From Conoideocrella luteorostrata (Eukaryota > Ascomycota > Sordariomycetes > Hypocreales > Clavicipitaceae), in the NCBI GenBank assembly GCA_032433595.1, contig JASWJB010000051.1, positions 1 to 64,000 on the forward strand: a stretch of 64,000 bases of DNA, read 5' to 3'. Position 1 is the first letter of the stretch, and the number at the start of each line of letters is the position of its first letter. The notes beneath the pieces are model-generated. The model made no database searches. It was not told where the DNA came from and worked only from the letters and a program-made list of their open reading frames with translations. Shown one piece after another: positions 53,831 to 64,000 of the stretch. The position numbers and the translations under genes were made by a program.

Positions 53831-55804
53831 CCTTTGATGAGTGCTTTGTCTTTTCTTTTTTCTTCTAAACCATGCCACCCCCTCATCTTCTCCTCGGTTA
53901 TGCGGCACAAGTAAATGTCGCCTCGTCTCTATTTTAAACGCGACTCTCTCTATGATAATGACCTATGTGTAATTCCTCACCTCCTGAACCACGGCCGACT
54001 GACTGGTGGCGGAATTGGAATGTTTAATTGCCGCCAGACGGCAAGGAGCGAGTGGCACGCCATACAGCATGCGAAATTTTGGTTCCGCGGCGATACGGCT
54101 GCCACCGTTGATGGAGCCTCGCCTCGATTTATGTTACATCGTTTTCTAACCACTTCTAAAATCAAAACTGGACAACGGTACTTGCGACACCGGATTTCTT
54201 GCCTCAGATGATGTTGTTTGATTGAGGTACAGGGGAGCCGCGAGTACATTTGGCTATTCTTCCAACAGAGTTCATGTCGCAAAGCCGACGTTTGGTGTTT
54301 CATGTCAGTGCGATGTTGCTTATTTTTATCAGCGTAACTATGGCTTATTCTATACCCTTGAGCAGACGACATTAGACCATGCAATACTGCGTCATTCTGG
54401 ATAAACGACGACTAGCTAAGAGGATATAGAGTACTTTATAGATTAGCCTATAGTAAATTTAACAGATTATCTTTCCTTGACTTCACAATCCCCGTTAACT
54501 TCACCTGAATTTGTGCAACATTGTTCGTTCAACCTCAAGCGACTGAATTCGCAGACTCTGCTACCCTAACAATACCTGAAAATTTAGCAGGCATAAGAAT
54601 CAACTGATGCTATCGGAAAGAGCGGCAAGACATAAAATGCTGCTGCTCCTCGGCGGGTACAAAAATAGATTCCGTCTGGTTGGTCACAGTCTCTTGCGGC
54701 CGGGTGGTTACAGGCTGAGCCGAGCTGAGGGCTCGGGCTAACAGTCGGGTTGGTTGGTTGCTCTGGTCACCTCGTTTCAAGCCCGTACTGTTATCTTGGC
54801 GTGTTTGCATTGGTACGATAAGCGCCAGCCAAAAATGCAACCCAGAAGTCGTCACTTTTCTAAAATAAAACAAAAGGGAAATAAGAGAAAGAAAAATAGA
54901 ACAATGGGGAAATAGGAAGACAGAAAAACAGAAAAACAGACAAGAAGAGAAGAGGATGAAAAAAAAACTAAAAAAAAAAAAAACTCAGTTGAGGGCCCTG
55001 ACGGACAATTCAACACAATGCATGTTACCATCCATTATAGTGGTTTACAAATGAGGGAATAACACTGGTAGAGCCCGGTTGATGCTTCCCGACATAAACT
55101 AGTCCTTTCTGGACATATTTCGCTTTGGTTAGGTCTGCAGGAATGTTTCAAATCTCCTGCGTGGTGTTGTCGCGTTTGTGGCTGAGTCTGCAGGTTCCTG
55201 CGGAGGTGAGCAGCAATGCAGTTGGTTATCATCCTACACTTGCAGTAACAACACCGCCAAGCCGGTGGCCAACGTCTCCCGACCAGACCAGACACGGTTC
55301 AAAGACGATAACGCTGCGCTCTCGTTGGGCAGATTACGTCGCTTAAGAACGCAATAGTCCATTCTCAGGCCGCGGCCTTGTCTCGTCACCATGCCAAGCC
55401 CACCGGCCAACGTGCTGGGTTGAGTGTGCTGAGGCACAGCAGGCTGAGGGACGGCTGGCAGCAGGATGCGAATGCCTGACAACGTGCTCTGCGGCTGGTC
55501 GGTTTGCCACAATAGTCCTTCTGTGGCTGCTAATTCAGGACCGGGTTACAAGGATCAGTTGGGAAATGTGACTGTGATATGGAGTTGTCACCTGCAGATG
55601 CTGATACTGGGCGGCGCTTACCAGAGTCAATTGAGAAGCCTTCGAGTATAAAGAAGGCGGATTCTGCAGTGCCTGAACTGTTGCATTCAACTCATTCTAC
55701 AATCACAACTTCATCACTTCACCGAAAGCATATAAGAAATCCCAACATTTCATCTATATTTTTCTTCTTTTTTTCTTCCAAGTCGTTTGATACACCAAAC
55801 CGCA
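53831..55804. other. Intergenic region upstream of the dynamin-like gene
   Basis: About 2.0 kb with no supportable gene. It contains an A/G-only-biased stretch at about 54861..54984 and a TATA-like box at 55647. Short ORFs have no domains. Confidence 0.55.
55647..55653 (+). promoter_or_regulatory. Probable TATA box of the dynamin-like gene
   Basis: TATAAAG, 158 bp upstream of the ATG at 55805, followed by a C/A/T-rich leader (many TCA/ACA steps) typical of fungal 5' UTRs. Confidence 0.5.
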
Positions 55805-58393
55805 ATGGATTCGCAGCAGACCCATGCTTTGGACAGCTCAGGGCGGCGCCAACAGCTATTCAACATCATAGATGAGCTGCGGGACTACAACCTTGACAAA
55901 TACGTTGAGCTCCCTCAGATCGTTGTTGTTGGAGATCAGTCTTCCGGGAAAAGCTCCGTCCTGGAGGCTATCTCGAGAGCCAAATTCCCTTCCAAAAGTG
56001 ACCTTTGCACGCGGTTTGCCACTGAACTTGTACTCCGTCGTGCCGAGGGACCAGGGCAAATGTGCCAGGTTAGAATAAAGCCACTTCCAGAGGACACTGA
56101 AGAGGTCCGCCTCAGGATCAACAAGTTCAATCGACTGGACTTCGATGACTGTGATCTATCAGAGATCATCTGGGAAGCCAGCCAATGCATGGGGATAGAA
56201 AATGGGGAATCCAGCTTTTCAAAGCACACGCTGCAAATTCGGATCACCGGGCCCAATGTGCATCAGCTTACGCTGATCGACCTTCCTGGGTTCTATCATT
56301 CTGGGAACAGTGTCCAGTCGGCTGCAGGCAGTGAACTTGTCAACGAGATTGTGGGCGAGTATATGGCGAAGAAGAACACCATCATCTTGGCCGTTGTCAG
56401 CGCCAAACACCAGCTGGTCATGCAGAAGGTCCTAAGGGAAATTAGATTGCATGACCCGGAGGGACAAAGATGTCTTGGAATCATCACCAAGCCGGACAAA
56501 TTGGAGCGTGGCAGCAAGGACGAGGAAGAAATCCAACAGCTATTAAGGAACCGCGAAGGCTCTGATTACTACCTGAAGCACGGATGGCATGTCCTCCGCA
56601 ATAGCGGAGAAGGCGAGGCTAAAGACTTTGAATCTCGCGACTTGACGGAAAGGATGCTCTTCCAGTCACCGCAATGGACTCATGTTGCTAGTAGCTGCAA
56701 GGGCATCGACTCATTGCGAGCCAAGCTGAGTGGCATTCTTGAGAAGCATATCTCTCATGGCTTTGCGGATCTTACGCAGAGAATTAGAGAGCTTCAAAAG
56801 GACGCCAAGACGCGATTGAGCGGACTTGGTGGCAAACGGGAGGACAGGGCTCAGCAAATGCTCTTTTTGGACAGGGTTGCGCGAGGTTACATGAAGTTGG
56901 CAAGCCAGGCTGTAGAAGGCCAGTACAGGGAGATGGAATTCTTCGAGGCGAATGATTCCGATGGAATACCTACGTACAACTTGAGAGCTCAGGTGCGTCA
57001 CTCGAACAAGGTGTTCGTTGGAGTTATGTTCTACCTCGGCGCCGCAGAGGCAATTCAATGGGAAGACGAGAACGATAACGAGGAGTGGACGAGAACCTGG
57101 CTTTCGCCGGAGCTGGAAGAAAACCATGCGCACCCGTATCACGCGCGACTGCCCAGGGCAATTTCTCAAGCCGACTATCTGGCAAAAATAAAGGACAGGG
57201 TGTGGAAGTATCAGAGCAACGCTCTTCCAGGCTCGCCTGATACCCAAATCACGATGAGTCTGTTCAAGGAACAGACGGAGAAATGGGAATCGATCGGCAG
57301 GCGTCACATAGAGATTACGCTGGAGAAGGCCGAGAGCTTTGTCAAGGGCGTTTTCTTGTATTTGCTGCGCGATGACGACGACATCCGACGAAGACTGGAG
57401 CGGGACCACGTAGAGCCTTTTTTCGAGCAGAAGCGGATTGATCTTGAGACCAAACTGGCAGAATTTTTGCCCAAGAACCCCCGAGATGGATTTGCTTTGG
57501 CAATGGAAGACGTGTTCGACAGGAACGTTCGGTTCCGGGAACTACGACGGTATAAAAAGCTTGTTGATGATATGCGAGAGAGCGATCAATTTACCGAAGG
57601 AATGAACCCGGATTTGCTGGATTCCCAGAACGTCGAAGTGTTGAAAAGTCTTGTCAGCGCTCAGAATCACAACGGTTCTGCTGATTGGTCTGGTCTACAA
57701 CGCATCATGTACTCTGTTGTCGAGTTGTATGCTGTTAGTCAACACCCCCCTTTTCTCCCCTCCTTTTCTCCCATCGCACTTCCAGATGCAAGTGTAGTCA
57801 TCTAACATCATTTGCTGCAGATGTCCTTGAAGAACTTTACGTCCAATCTCATTCTTTTGGCGATTGAGAATATTCTCATGCACGAAATCCCCACCATCTT
57901 CACAACAGAGAAGATTATTGAACTAACCGACGAGGAACTGAGTGACCTGACAGCCGAGTCTCCTGAAGTTGTGGAAAAGAGAATGGCTACCGAGCAGGAG
58001 TTGGCCGCACTGTCACAAGGCCTCGAGCTGTGTAAACAATGGGACGCGGGACCTAGAAGTGAGTGAAAGCCAGCTATCTACAGCGTTTTTTTCTTTTTTT
58101 AGTCGAGAAAGTCCACCTGCCAAGGAATTTGCTGACTTTGCTGCGAAGTTTCTTCAGCCTCATCTTCGCCATCGAAGATAAAGAACCGTTCCCGACAGGA
58201 GGAAACGACAATTGAAGTAAAGAAGTCGGGCAATTCAATCAACATCAAGACCAAGGAAGTTGAAGCGGCTGGCAGTGTTGATGGCATTCGTTCTTTGGCC
58301 GGAATGCAGAGCAGCAACGGTGTTGGACTGCCTATCAGACAAGGCGGGTTTTCGAATAGTAGACAAGGGAAGGAAGTGGCTGTGGCGGCTTGA
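55805..58393 (+). CDS. Dynamin-family GTPase, Mx-like
   Basis: Three exons: 55805..57733, 57821..58058, 58158..58393 (800 aa), with introns of 87 and 99 bp. ATG 55805 gives MDSQQTHALDSS. GTPase motifs: P-loop GDQSSGKS (43-50), DLPG (159-162) and TKPD (228-231). A middle/stalk domain follows to about 560, then a GED-like segment around the second exon (MSLKNFTSNLILLAIENILM, FTTEKIIELTDEELSDLTAESPEVVEKR). No PH or Pro-rich domain is present, so it is of the Mx/fungal-expanded type rather than classical dynamin. The third exon uses the acceptor after the TGCTGAC branch site and adds a polar, Ser/Lys-rich tail; that exon is the least certain part. Role in fungi unknown. Confidence 0.88.
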
Positions 58394-60605
58394 TTTAAAC
58401 CTCGCTTAGTGTGTTTATGTGTCTATTGAATTGAAACTTTCGTATTTGCACCATTATAATTCTCTGGTAACTAATCACCTGCCTAAAATTCTCGGGTGTC
58501 CTAGCGTCAGAGAAAACCTTAAAATCGGTTACGGGCTAATTCCATCGAAGCTAGGGGCACAATATAAGTTAGGTTGTCATATTCGATGACATCGGTTCAG
58601 TTATTAATCTCGTTGACGGCGATATTAGCCAGGTTGCTACGTTTGACAGTAGAAACATGCAATCTACATCTTGCTTGCTCGTTTTCGTTGCCTCCACGCC
58701 CACAAAACACAGGCAAAACACAGGCAAGCCTCCGATTGTTCCCGATGAAGAGGAGTGTGCTGTTGACATACAGAACTCTACGAAAAGACCCATTGGCTCT
58801 CGTGATAGAAAACCGTTTCGAAACGTATCGCCTCTCCTCTACGGATCAGACCGGATGTGCCACCACCTGCGAAATTCAGTGTTTCGGATAATCTTTATAT
58901 CTCGGGGTATCTATCGTTTTCGTCAGCCAAGCATGGCTGTTTGCTTTCTACAAAACAGTCGGAACATTTTATTTAGGTAGAAAGCCAAGCTTTCACGAAA
59001 CACCGTGGATACAGACCGGCGTCATGCGTCCAAAGAGCCGGCGGCACCACTCCGTATGTTGTATGGCGATGCAAATGCAATACATATCTACTTGGATTGG
59101 GATATTCTGCTCTTCTACTAGTAGCTACCGGCAAGAAGCATACCGGCCAATGCGTCCCCGACTTTGAGGTCCGTGGCCCTTTCCGGGTATCAGGAAATCT
59201 TTATCGGCTTTGTTTCAGAAAGTTGCGATGGAAAGGGTGGTGGGGGTGGTCGACATGGTGGCGTTATAGCACTCTACTCGACACATGTAGCCCCGTCAGA
59301 ATTGCATGACACTGACAGATTTATGTGTGTTTGCGTGTGTGAAAGTTGGGTGGAGGAGAGGAGGAGGGGGGGGGGGGTTGCTGCTCTGATTTGCTTTTCT
59401 GGAAGGGAAGGCCGTCACCACACCCAGGTTAAGCGGGGCTGGACAATGCGCATGGACAAGATTGAATTTACAGTCAATGTACTATACGGAGTAGTGGTGG
59501 CAGTGGATAAGACGCAATGGGGGTAGGACAATGAGCTGATCTGACGAGCCGATGGAGACGGGTGTGTGTAGAAGGCGGCAAACCCCAAGCACACACAGGA
59601 AAAAAGGGTCGTCGGACGATTGTGTATAAACCGTTGTATTATACAGCACGGGATAGCTGCAACCCGTATGGACTGTTTCCGAATGCGGTCGAAAACATGG
59701 TGGCAGAGAGGTCGGGTTGGTTCCCGTCAAACGCAGTGTTATGTAATTATGCATGGCATTGCATTGCAGTGGGTTTCTACCAAGACGGCAGCAAAATTTT
59801 ATTATTGTTACATTTATTTGGAAGTCGTAGTTGTTATGTGCCTTGTGCGATTCTATTAGCATCGACAGCCCGACATAATCAGCAGCTGCTGAACAACCAG
59901 GTCGAGGTGTCAATAAAATAGGGATCAGTGTTTCCGATCTTTGTCGATGGGTTGCTGCTGACCAAACGATACCTGCTTGCATTGTAAATGCCCAAGTTAA
60001 TTTCCATGACCCGGGCGAGGGCTGGGGGGCTGAAACACTCAAAAAAAGAAGAGCCACCTGCTAGCCGGGTCATTTGTGTATTGCAGCCGCACTACGATCG
60101 TGATCTCTGTAACTAGCTGAATGTGGTACTCCGTAGTCACAGCAGACCTAGTACTTAGTATGTAGATACTTACTCCGTACTTGTCTTTGCACGGCTTGGC
60201 GACGCGAAAATGGTTACTATCATACAGAGTACTGACCATTGAGCCGAGCGTGCGGCGGGAGTAGCCTGGAATAGCTAATGCGGCTGTCGTACCGTGTACC
60301 GTGGAAAGAAATTGAAGCGCATGAGCCGCCTCATGGGCTTTTTCACATTTGTACCATCAATGATGCCGCTCACCATTGTGGCTTGTGAAATCCACCTGTT
60401 GGCGCGTGGCGAGATCGATGGACTCCGTATGTGACGGGAATCCTGCCATGCAACCCGCCTGCAGCTCGTAGGCTTCTTGCTTTCAGCTTAGCGTTCTGGA
60501 AACAACGGCGTTGATACCATTTCAAGTCCCCTTGTAACGTAGGCTGGCTGGCTGGGCCCGGCGGCCGCACCCCATAAGAAAGATACAAGTGTGTGCGGTG
60601 TTCGA

Positions 60606-60621
60606 TACTCCGTACGGAGTA
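60606..60621. repeat. 16-bp palindrome TACTCCGTACGGAGTA
   Basis: A perfect 16-bp inverted repeat in the other phase from the 20282 copy (TACTCCGTA then TACGGAGTA), in the gene-poor region. Confidence 0.95.
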
Positions 60622-61734
60622 TACAACCGTCATATCGTAGCTTTAAATCGGCCTCGCTCAGGTAACCTATTTTCCCATGTTCGCCCGCGGCATATACGGA
60701 GTACATGCAATCTAAAGCAGCCTTGTCCCTGCAATCAACTCCCTCTGGTACGGAGTACCCTGAGCTGGATATGCTCCACGACATGGGCCTGCCGGGAAGA
60801 CGGGCGAGGAACCAGCCGAACAAACAAATTGCATGGGGGAGATCTATCAGGGGCATCCATCGGTGGCTTTGCCTGCCATTCTCATGCATGCGCGCATGAT
60901 TGCATGCTGTTGTGGCCGGTCACGCCGGGTGCTCCGTACGCTCCTCGTATTGCCTCGATGTGGTCGCTATTGGGAGGGTTGGCAGGAGAAATAAATCGGC
61001 CGGAAATGAAAGGGAAAGAAGCGTCGCTGGTTTTATCACTATTTATGCCACCATTTCTGCACCAAGTAATCTTTCGGCTGCATAACTAAGGTTTTGTGCA
61101 ATACAGCCTTCACTGAGCACCACACACACAGTATTGTAAAGAGCACACAGCCTGGCCGCCGTCCAGCTGCGTTTGCGATTGGCTGCGAACATTTCAACGT
61201 CGAACCCACCTGCTACTAGTACAATGCAGCACCAACCTTGAGGCGCTCTCAGAGAAAGAAAAAAAAAAGAAAAAGAAAAAAAAGCGCCGTGTCGTGCTAT
61301 TACTCCGTACAACGTGCTGTAACCCCGCCGTCGCCTTCTAACTAGGGCCACCCCCATTGGAGCCATCGAACTGTATATGCTCCCCCTCAGCCAGTAGCCG
61401 ACTTGACGTGGAGCAGGCAGGGCAAAGGTACAACTGACGTCGACACGGATGAATGGTCATATCCATAGTAATTTCTTCTTCTTTCTTCAATCCAAAACTT
61501 TGTACGCACAAAACAAGTGGCCTGTACCCGTGATTGCAGGATGTCGTTGTTCTGCAAGCTCTGCAGATGTCTGCGAAAGCCCCTGCCGGCACTTTCCCTC
61601 ACTGTCGCAAATCATCGGCCTCTTAGTGTGTATCCTTGTGCATGACGATATATAGGTACATTTTGCTGGTGACTTCTGCCGGGTGCACGGCCATCTATAG
61701 CATCGATGATGGACATCGATTACTCCAAGCCTCC

Positions 61735-61766
61735 ATTGTAATATTGTAATATTGTAATATTGTAAT
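61735..61766. repeat. ATTGTAAT x4 tandem repeat
   Basis: Four perfect direct copies of the 8-bp unit ATTGTAAT, AT-rich in a GC-neutral context. Confidence 0.95.
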
Positions 61767-62001
61767 GCGGCATGCTCGTCGTGACTGCCTGCCCACCCCA
61801 ATGGCTCCCGTCTAATTGGCATATGACCAATTTGGGAAGGCACTGTTCCAAGCATCCGGCGCCGCCACCTCATCCACCACCACTAACCACTACCAATTGT
61901 CCACCACAACTTGGCTGTGCCTGCAACTGCCAGCCTGCAGCCCGTCATCCCATCTCCAAGACAGGTGCAGATTAACTAACTAATACTCTGTCCGTAGAGT
62001 C

Positions 62002-62017
62002 TACGGAGTACGGAGTA
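62002..62017. repeat. Tandem TACGGAGTACGGAGTA element
   Basis: Two overlapping direct copies of the 9-mer, followed by a degenerate third copy (TACGGAGCA). Confidence 0.95.
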
Positions 62018-62574
62018 CGGAGCATGGCGTACAATGTACATACACCACCCCCTCCTTCCTTTTCGCCCTATTCTTCGCCAGTTGCCTCCCCCACCCCCTG
62101 TTCTCATGATTAATCCGAGACTCTCTGGACGTGTAGGTTCTCGTTTTTTCCTTTCTTTCTTTTCTTCTCTTCATTTCTCCTTCCGTCGTTCTTGTTCTGC
62201 CTGGATATTGTTGTTGGGCTTCCTCCCTCAATACCCCTCCGCGCTGTTTGCGCTTGCTTCATCGTCTAGTGCCAGGGCATTTGATCTGACCGAGACCAGT
62301 GCCGGTCACCCCCTAGTACCCGGCACAAGAAGTGACTTGCTCCGTTCGGAGAACATTGCCAACGATTGAAAGGTCGTACGACCTTCTGTCTTGTCCATTT
62401 GCCCATCTCATGCTTTGTCTAGATTTGCCCTCCTATTGCTGACAACTCCGCGCCGTCTGCTGTCCTTGCCTTGCTCTCAACACGCGAAGACTGCTGCCCA
62501 ACGCTGGTAGGCCGAGGATTGATTTCCCATCTGGCCCCCTTCTGAGACATGCGAAAGCCCGCCCGACTACTTCC

Positions 62575-62590
62575 TACTCCGTACTCCGTA
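62575..62590. repeat. Tandem TACTCCGTACTCCGTA element
   Basis: Two overlapping direct copies of the 9-mer on the opposite strand orientation, within the putative long leader upstream of BEM1. Confidence 0.95.
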
Positions 62591-63262
62591 GATTCGCCAA
62601 CAGCCGCTCTACTTTCCTCGACCTACTCCCGACTTACATCCTTTGCGCGCGTTTGCGTCTCTGCCGCGCGTTGGAGGCTTCGCGACATTACTACTTGCAT
62701 ACAAATCGCACCAGCTGCCGCTTCATAGTCGAACCAAGCACTCAACGCTGTCGATTTGACTTTGCGCCAACATCAAACGACATCAACGGCTTCCATAGCC
62801 GCCAGCCACGCCACGCCACCCCCCTCCCTCGTCCCCCGTCCATCGGTCCCTCATCTCCTGTCTAGCAGCTACCTATTGTCCCGCATCGAAAAGTCACTGG
62901 CTCGTGGCCAAAGTGGCCCAGGCATCTCCAATCCGGCCGCTCGTCTCCACTCGGGCCCACTAGGCTAGCCAAACCACTCAAAAATCCTTGAGCCGAGCTG
63001 CTGGGCTAGGCTGGAGGGCACCGGGCTTGTTGCTCGTTGGTAGCGGCGAAAAGAGTGGTCAATTTACCAGGTGGTTAATAATAAACGCTGGTGCGTTTCC
63101 TGGAATACCATACCACCCAGACCATCGGAGCGAAACGAGATATCAACTGCTTACCCCCCCTTTGGTCGTCATCTTTCCCGCCTCCTACAGCGCCGCAACC
63201 TGTGCTCGTTTTGCAACCACCGCTCCGCGACACATACAAGGTCGCACTCGCAGTCGCACAGA

Positions 63263-64000
63263 ATGAAGGTACGTTGCCTTTTACGTTGCCGTTGATGCTC
63301 GCTCGCCCGGTTTGCGCGGCCACGCGCATTCGGCTGTGCATATGCGTCTGGCCTTACGATTTTCCTACTTGAACTTGGTTTGCATCGCTTCACTGCTCAT
63401 CCCCGCTATCACCGCCCGTATTTTCTTACAGCGCATCATCGTACCCTCAATCAGCAGCCTTGGCTGGAGAGTCGCGACTTGTGTACTGCATCCCAATTGC
63501 TGCTATCCCAGTCGCTCCTTCCGGCTTTTCACTTTACAGGAATCACTGCGAGCCAGCGTACCCTCAGTTGCCCTCACGCAACAGTCAACAACACCCCGCA
63601 CTTTTTGCTTTTGCTCTTTGCTCTTTGCTCTTTGCTTCTGCGCTTTCGATGTCCATTCCTGGTTTGTCTGCTGCTATGGCCCGCGAGTGACGACGAAGCC
63701 CCGGTTCTCTGCCTACTCACAACATTTCCTGAAAGCCTTGACAGCTTGCTAATCCTCATGACCCTCATACAGGCTTTACGTCGGTCCATCAAGGGCGACA
63801 AGGAAAAGCAGCACCATACTTCAATAGGGAACAAGTCTGCTGTCGCCATCATCCCACCAAAAAAGGTCCGTCTTAGATTTCCCACTAGTAGCGTCTTGGC
63901 AGCCTGTTCCTATGTTTCCTTGCCCCGATCACAATGTTCTTTCTCGTTCGCGCTGTCGGTCGTTTGGCAGCGATATCCGAACGACAGAGAACGAACACAC
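63263..64000 (+). CDS. BEM1: BEM1/Scd2-like polarity scaffold, 5' end only
   Basis: Partial gene running off the window. Exon 1 is only ATGAAG (63263..63268), followed by a 504-bp intron (GTACGT...ATACAG). Exon 2 is 63773..63865. Together they encode MKALRRSIKGDKEK, a HHTSIGNKSAVAI segment and IPPKK, the characteristic start of filamentous-fungal Bem1/BemA proteins, in which the first SH3 domain follows after KVIRALYDY. The next donor (GTCCGT at 63866) precedes that SH3 domain, which is beyond the edge. Bem1 links Cdc42, its GEF and PAK kinases at polarity sites. The call relies on recalled N-termini of the family and a splice-supported fit. The sequence from 63866 to the edge would be intron 2. 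Confidence 0.7.

Larger units (their letters stand above)
58394..63262. other. Large gene-poor region dense in the TACGGAGTA motif
   Basis: About 4.9 kb with no protein gene that I can support. It holds 12 of the roughly 30 motif copies (59485 to 62590), an ATTGTAAT x4 repeat at 61735..61766, a G-run at about 59366-59377, an A-rich run near 61260-61283, and from about 62030 a C/T-rich stretch that is probably promoter and leader of the downstream BEM1 gene. Short ORFs (up to 191 codons on the minus strand) lack domains. Confidence 0.6.

Noticed and set aside
59482..60057. 191-codon minus ORF in the gene-poor region
   Set aside because: No domain, interrupted in all extensions, overlaps several palindrome copies that elsewhere are strictly non-coding.
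62034..62369. 111-codon plus ORF with hydrophobic and Pro-rich parts, looking like a signal or membrane protein
   Set aside because: Composition follows the C/T-rich leader DNA; more likely 5' flank of BEM1.

Overview
The window is nuclear DNA of a filamentous ascomycete, most likely a Hypocreales fungus (inferred from gene content, not proven). Genes carry short introns, mostly 50-130 bp and GT-AG, with CTRAC-like branch points. Intergenic spaces are 0.1-5 kb. The gene families are typical of Pezizomycotina: an Egh16-like secreted virulence-factor family protein, a Zn(II)2Cys6 regulator, an Mx-like dynamin, a BUD3-type RhoGEF, BEM1 and a mucin-like wall protein. No rRNA, CRISPR array, intact transposon or secondary-metabolite cluster was seen. 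Exon joins were worked out by hand from splice signals and frame; each spliced CDS length given is a multiple of three.

Layout. 0.3-1.5 kb (-): Egh16/GAS1-like secreted protein with a Gly/Ala-rich insert. 4.8-6.9 kb (-): Zn2Cys6 regulator with a Fungal_trans_2-like body. 9.0-9.9 kb (-): BTB/POZ protein. 10.7 kb (+): tRNA-Thr(AGT). 10.9-12.8 kb (-): NCS1 (Fur-type) nucleobase permease. 14.7-18.0 kb (+): importin-9/Kap114. 18.6-19.9 kb (-): PI31-like proteasome regulator. 20.7-30.1 kb (-): a giant Ser-rich repetitive secreted protein of about 3,116 residues, interrupted by a 95-nt assembly gap. 32.2-33.2 kb (+): REV7. 33.5-38.1 kb (-): BUD3-like RhoGEF. 39.3-39.7 kb (+): a short DCC1. 39.9-42.7 kb (-): RAD4/XPC. 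43.0-43.9 kb (-): CUZ1-like AN1 zinc-finger protein. 45.1-46.0 kb (-): MTP18-like protein. 46.5-46.8 kb (+): ATP synthase subunit k. 48.0-49.1 kb (+): CENP-B-type DNA-binding protein with no transposase domain. 49.5-51.5 kb (-): VPS36. 52.1-53.8 kb (+): SAC3/GANP (THP3/LENG8-like) protein. 55.8-58.4 kb (+): Mx-like dynamin GTPase. 58.4-63.3 kb: gene-poor. 63.3 kb to the edge (+): 5' end of a BEM1 homologue with a two-codon first exon.

Functional themes. Most genes are core housekeeping (nuclear import, proteasome, ESCRT-II, mitochondria). Three genome-maintenance genes, REV7, DCC1 and RAD4, lie within about 10.5 kb. Two polarity/septation genes, BUD3 and BEM1, are present, and two genes encode secreted or wall proteins that may act at the cell surface.

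The most unusual signal is not a gene. The 9-mer TACGGAGTA / TACTCCGTA, often fused into the palindrome TACGGAGTACTCCGTA, occurs about 30 times by eye. None of the copies lies in a CDS called here, and about 0.5 would be expected by chance. It is densest at 59.4-62.6 kb. This may be a dispersed palindromic element or protein-binding site and is the best candidate for an undescribed system in the window.
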